The translations under genes and the position numbers were made by a program. This document shows positions 49,246 through 51,873 of a stretch of DNA of 51,873 nucleotides, in pieces (position 1 is the first letter of the stretch; every line of letters starts with the position of its first letter). Location: the NCBI GenBank assembly GCA_030680085.1, contig JAUXWU010000032.1, positions 1-51,873 of the forward strand. The letters run 5' to 3'. Under the pieces are notes generated by a model. That model made no database searches. It was not told the DNA's origin and saw only the letters and a program-made list of their open reading frames with translations. The stretch comes from Rhodocyclaceae bacterium. Its GTDB lineage: Bacteria; Pseudomonadota; Gammaproteobacteria; Burkholderiales; Rhodocyclaceae.

Positions 49246-50667
49246 ATGCTGAAACGATTGCTGCTGACAGTGTGGCTGTTGCTGGTTGCCAACTTGAGTT
49301 TGGTGCAGGCGCGCGAATTGCCGGATTTTGCCGACCTGGCCGAAAAGCAGGCGGTAGCGGTGGTGAATATCAGCGCCACGCAGACGATTCGCGGCCAGCG
49401 CGCCGGTCCGCAATTCCCGTTTGACGAAGATGATCCGGCCTTCGAGTTTTTCCGTCGCTTCGCGCCCAAGATGCTCCCGCCGGGTCATCCGGCGGTGCCG
49501 CGCGAATTCGAGAACAAGTCGCTGGGATCAGGGTTCATCATCAGCCCGGATGGCTATATTCTGACCAACGCGCATATCGTCGATGGCGCCGATGAAGTGC
49601 TGGTCAAACTGACCGACAAGCGCGAATTCAAGGCCAAGGTCATCGGCACGGACAAGCGCACCGATGTCGCCCTGATCAGGATCAAGGCCAATGGACTGCC
49701 AACAGTGCGGCCGGGCGATCCGGCCCGGTTGCGGGTCGGTGAATGGGTGGTGGCGATCGGTTCGCCCTTTGGTTTTGAAAGCACGGTGACGGCGGGCATC
49801 GTCAGCGCCAAGGGGCGTTCCTTGCCACAGGAGAATTTCGTCCCATTTATTCAGACTGACGTCGCCATCAACCCGGGCAACTCCGGCGGGCCGCTCTTCA
49901 ACATGAGTGGCGAAGTGGTCGGCATCAATTCGCAGATTTACAGTCGTTCGGGCGGGTATCAGGGGATTGCCTTCGCTATTCCTATTGACGTGGCGATGGA
50001 GGTGCAGTCGCAACTGCGCACGGTCGGCAAGGTCAGCCGCGGCCGTGTTGGCGTGATGATTCAGGAAGTGACCAAGGAATTGGCGGAGTCATTCGGCCTG
50101 AGCAAGCCGCAGGGCGCGCTGGTCGCCGCGGTCGAAAAGGGCGGTCCGGCCGACAAGGCCGGCGTGGAGGTCGGCGATGTCATTTTGCGTTTCAACGACA
50201 AGAGCGTGGCGCAATCGGGCGATCTGCCCCGCGCGGTGGGCAACACCAAACCCGGCAGCAAGGCCACCTTGCAAATCTGGCGCGCCGGCGCGAGCAAGGA
50301 TTTGAGCCTGACGGTCGGCGAAATGCCGGATGAAGCGGCCAGCGGCCGCGCCAGCCGGCGTGGCAAACCCGCCGAAGCTGCGCCCGCCAATCGTCTGGGA
50401 CTGGTGCTGGCCGAGCCCAGCGCCGAGCAGCGGCGTCAGCTGGGGATTCGTCACGGCCTGATCGTCGAGGAGGTGCGCGAGAATGGCCGCGGCTTGCGTC
50501 AGGGCGATGTGCTCCTCGCCTTGATCCAGCGGGGAACGCAGACCGAAATCCGTTCGGTGGATCAGTTCAACGGCCTGCTGACAAAAATCGACAAGGGCGG
50601 CGGCATCACCCTGCTGGTGCGCCGTGGCGACACGCAGACCTTTGTCACGATCAAGGGGGCGGAATAA
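49246..50667 (+). CDS. mucD: Do/DegP-family periplasmic serine protease (MucD)
   Basis: TNAHIVDGA, TDVALIRIKA, NPGNSGGPLFN; PDZ domains. Confidence 0.96.
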   Translation: MLKRLLLTVWLLLVANLSLVQARELPDFADLAEKQAVAVVNISATQTIRGQRAGPQFPFDEDDPAFEFFRRFAPKMLPPGHPAVPREFENKSLGSGFIISPDGYILTNAHIVDGADEVLVKLTDKREFKAKVIGTDKRTDVALIRIKANGLPTVRPGDPARLRVGEWVVAIGSPFGFESTVTAGIVSAKGRSLPQENFVPFIQTDVAINPGNSGGPLFNMSGEVVGINSQIYSRSGGYQGIAFAIPIDVAMEVQSQLRTVGKVSRGRVGVMIQEVTKELAESFGLSKPQGALVAAVEKGGPADKAGVEVGDVILRFNDKSVAQSGDLPRAVGNTKPGSKATLQIWRAGASKDLSLTVGEMPDEAASGRASRRGKPAEAAPANRLGLVLAEPSAEQRRQLGIRHGLIVEEVRENGRGLRQGDVLLALIQRGTQTEIRSVDQFNGLLTKIDKGGGITLLVRRGDTQTFVTIKGAE

Positions 50668-50675
50668 CCAAGCCG

Positions 50676-50945
50676 CTGCTGACACTGTATGGCAGGCCTT
50701 ACTGCCATCTGTGCGATGACATGCTCGCCGCGCTGGAGGCCACGCGCGTCGAGCATGATTTCATTGTCGAAGTGATGGATGTCGACAGCCGTCCGGAGTG
50801 GGTTGAACGCTACGATGAGCTTGTGCCGGTGCTGACGTTGGGCGACGAGGAAATCTGCCACTATTTTCTCGACGAGGAACGGCTGCGCGCCGCGTTGCGG
50901 CAGTCACGCAGCCCGCGGCTGCCGACCCTCTCGGCGCGGCAGTAA
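50676..50945 (+). CDS. glutaredoxin-family protein
   Basis: LLTLYGRPYCHLCDDMLAALE; non-ATG start likely (CTG 50676?); start uncertain. Confidence 0.8.
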   Translation: MLTLYGRPYCHLCDDMLAALEATRVEHDFIVEVMDVDSRPEWVERYDELVPVLTLGDEEICHYFLDEERLRAALRQSRSPRLPTLSARQ

Positions 50946-51386
50946 TTTACGGGCAGTCGCAACATAAAGGGGAACATAAAGTAATAAAGGGGACGCTACC
51001 CTTTTATTCCGGACTGGATTGCGCTCAACGTACCGTACCGCAGCCCATAGGTAAGCATCATCCAGTGGTGATGAAAAAAAGCGCCCTTGCCACAGGTGGC
51101 CTTTCCAGCCGTGCGCACGGTTGATGCGTTGGGCGTAGCGCATGTGCAACGGCTTGAATACCCGTTGCAGGCCGTCGTCGCGGGCAGGGACTGCAACCAG
51201 ATGAATATGGTTGGTCATGAGGCAATAGGCAAGGATTTCAACTTCGTGTAGCTCGCAATATTCCCGGAGCCAGGTCAGATACGCTTCACGGTCTTCATCC
51301 ACAAAGAAAATGTCTTCGCGCCGATTGCCACGCTGTGTGATGTGGTGGGGGATACCGGCAAATACAGTTCTGGAAAGTCTGGGCAT
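50904..51386 (-). CDS. REP-associated Y1 (IS200-like) transposase, probably C-terminally truncated
   Basis: GIPHHITQRGNRREDIFF, YCLMTNHIHLVAVP, GHLWQGRFFSSPLDDAYLWAAVRYVERNPVR. Confidence 0.9.
   Translation of the reverse strand: MPRLSRTVFAGIPHHITQRGNRREDIFFVDEDREAYLTWLREYCELHEVEILAYCLMTNHIHLVAVPARDDGLQRVFKPLHMRYAQRINRAHGWKGHLWQGRFFSSPLDDAYLWAAVRYVERNPVRNKRVASPLLLYVPLYVATARKLLPRREGRQPRAA
50983..51008. repeat. terminal inverted repeat, left, of the transposase remnant
   Basis: AATAAAGGGGACGCTACCCTTTTATT; inverted relative to 51403-51426. Confidence 0.9.
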
Positions 51387-51402
51387 GGCGGGATATTAGC
51401 AA

Positions 51403-51426
51403 AATAAAGGGTAGCGTCCCCTTTTT
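51403..51426. repeat. terminal inverted repeat, right, of the transposase remnant
   Basis: AATAAAGGGTAGCGTCCCCTTTTT. Confidence 0.85.
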
Positions 51427-51873
51427 CTCCTTTGTTTTCAGGGCATTTTGCTGACACCTACGCCGACGAAGCTCTCTCCACCAGCATGTCTCAATCCCTT
51501 TGTTTTCAGGGCATTTTGCTGACACCGCTTTTGCGCGGCATTAGACGCGGCGCAGGGTCTCAATCCCTTTGTTTTCAGGGCATTTTGCTGACCTAAAATG
51601 GCATATGAACTCTCCCCGTCGGCGCTGTCTCAATCCCTTTGTTTTCAGGGCATTTTGCTGACTGGAGCGCCGCCGCTGGCGGACGCCGCTGGCGGTCTCA
51701 ATCCCTTTGTTTTCAGGGCATTTTGCTGACCCAACCGCGCTGCAGGGGTTACAGGCGGAAGTTATGTCTCAATCCCTTTGTTTTCAGGGCATTTTGCTGA
51801 CGAGAAGGCGGCAATGGAGGAACTACGTCAGGAAATGTCTCAATCCCTTTGTTTTCAGGGCATTTTGCTGACA
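51420..51873 (-). CRISPR. CRISPR array, at least 7 repeats of 36 bp; spacers 32-35 bp; continues past the window; first repeat (51420-51455) degenerate
   Basis: GTCTCAATCCCTTTGTTTTCAGGGCATTTTGCTGAC at 51488, 51557, 51627, 51695, 51766, 51837; reverse complement ends ATTGAGAC, suggesting minus-strand transcription. Confidence 0.98.

Larger units (their letters stand above)
50983..51426 (-). mobile_element. REP-associated transposase element bounded by inverted repeats
   Basis: Y1 transposase ORF between AAAGGGGACGCTACCCTTT and its reverse complement. Confidence 0.75.

Noticed and set aside
50983-51008. Y1 transposase as the mobiliser of the 23-bp element
   Set aside because: Its inverted repeats (AAAGGGGACGCTACCCTTT) share no meaningful sequence with the 23-mer; REP partners should resemble the flanking repeats.
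51275-51525. Short ORFs inside the CRISPR array (MSAKCPENKG...)
   Set aside because: Repeated peptide comes from the CRISPR repeat itself.
51663-51694. Spacer 4 (tggagcgccgccgctggcggacgccgctggcg) as a spacer derived from the 23-bp element
   Set aside because: Only a short GCTGGCGG core is shared, with indels and low complexity; not convincing.

Overview
The window is about 52 kb of GC-rich bacterial chromosome. Gene content and synteny suggest a betaproteobacterium, possibly Rhodocyclales-like (inference). Most of it is conserved core: guaBA; LysR/cbbY/sbtA/sbtB-like; a large minus-strand ion-transport and membrane block (DASS permease, USP, MnhG, CBS protein, P-type ATPase, CaCA exchanger, voltage-gated cation channel, htpX, Bax1-I family); dnaB; a paaK plus liv ABC locus; rne/rluC; yceD-rpmF-plsX-fabHDG-acpP-fabF; nadB; and rpoE-rseABC-mucD-glutaredoxin. 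A small accessory or decaying island at about 27.0-30.3 kb holds two toxin-antitoxin pairs, a BRO-N ORF and a SWIM-domain pseudogene. The right end holds a truncated REP-associated (Y1) transposase and a CRISPR array of at least 7 repeats with no cas genes in the window. Main observations: (1) a dispersed 23-bp sequence, GCCGTCCCGCCAGCGCCGACTTT, with about 9-10 strong copies. It is open in all six frames, encodes AVPPAPTF inside or at the end of four proteins (CbbY-like, RNase E, PlsX, RseA), and lies in the opposite orientation just after stop codons elsewhere. (2) A P-type ATPase whose catalytic DKTGTLT Asp reads as Val. (3) A hemerythrin-LivF fusion. (4) Four 11-bp-phased GCACAGC repeats upstream of dnaB. 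(5) A transposase remnant fused to the degenerate end of the CRISPR array. All calls were made by reading the sequence; no database search was run.
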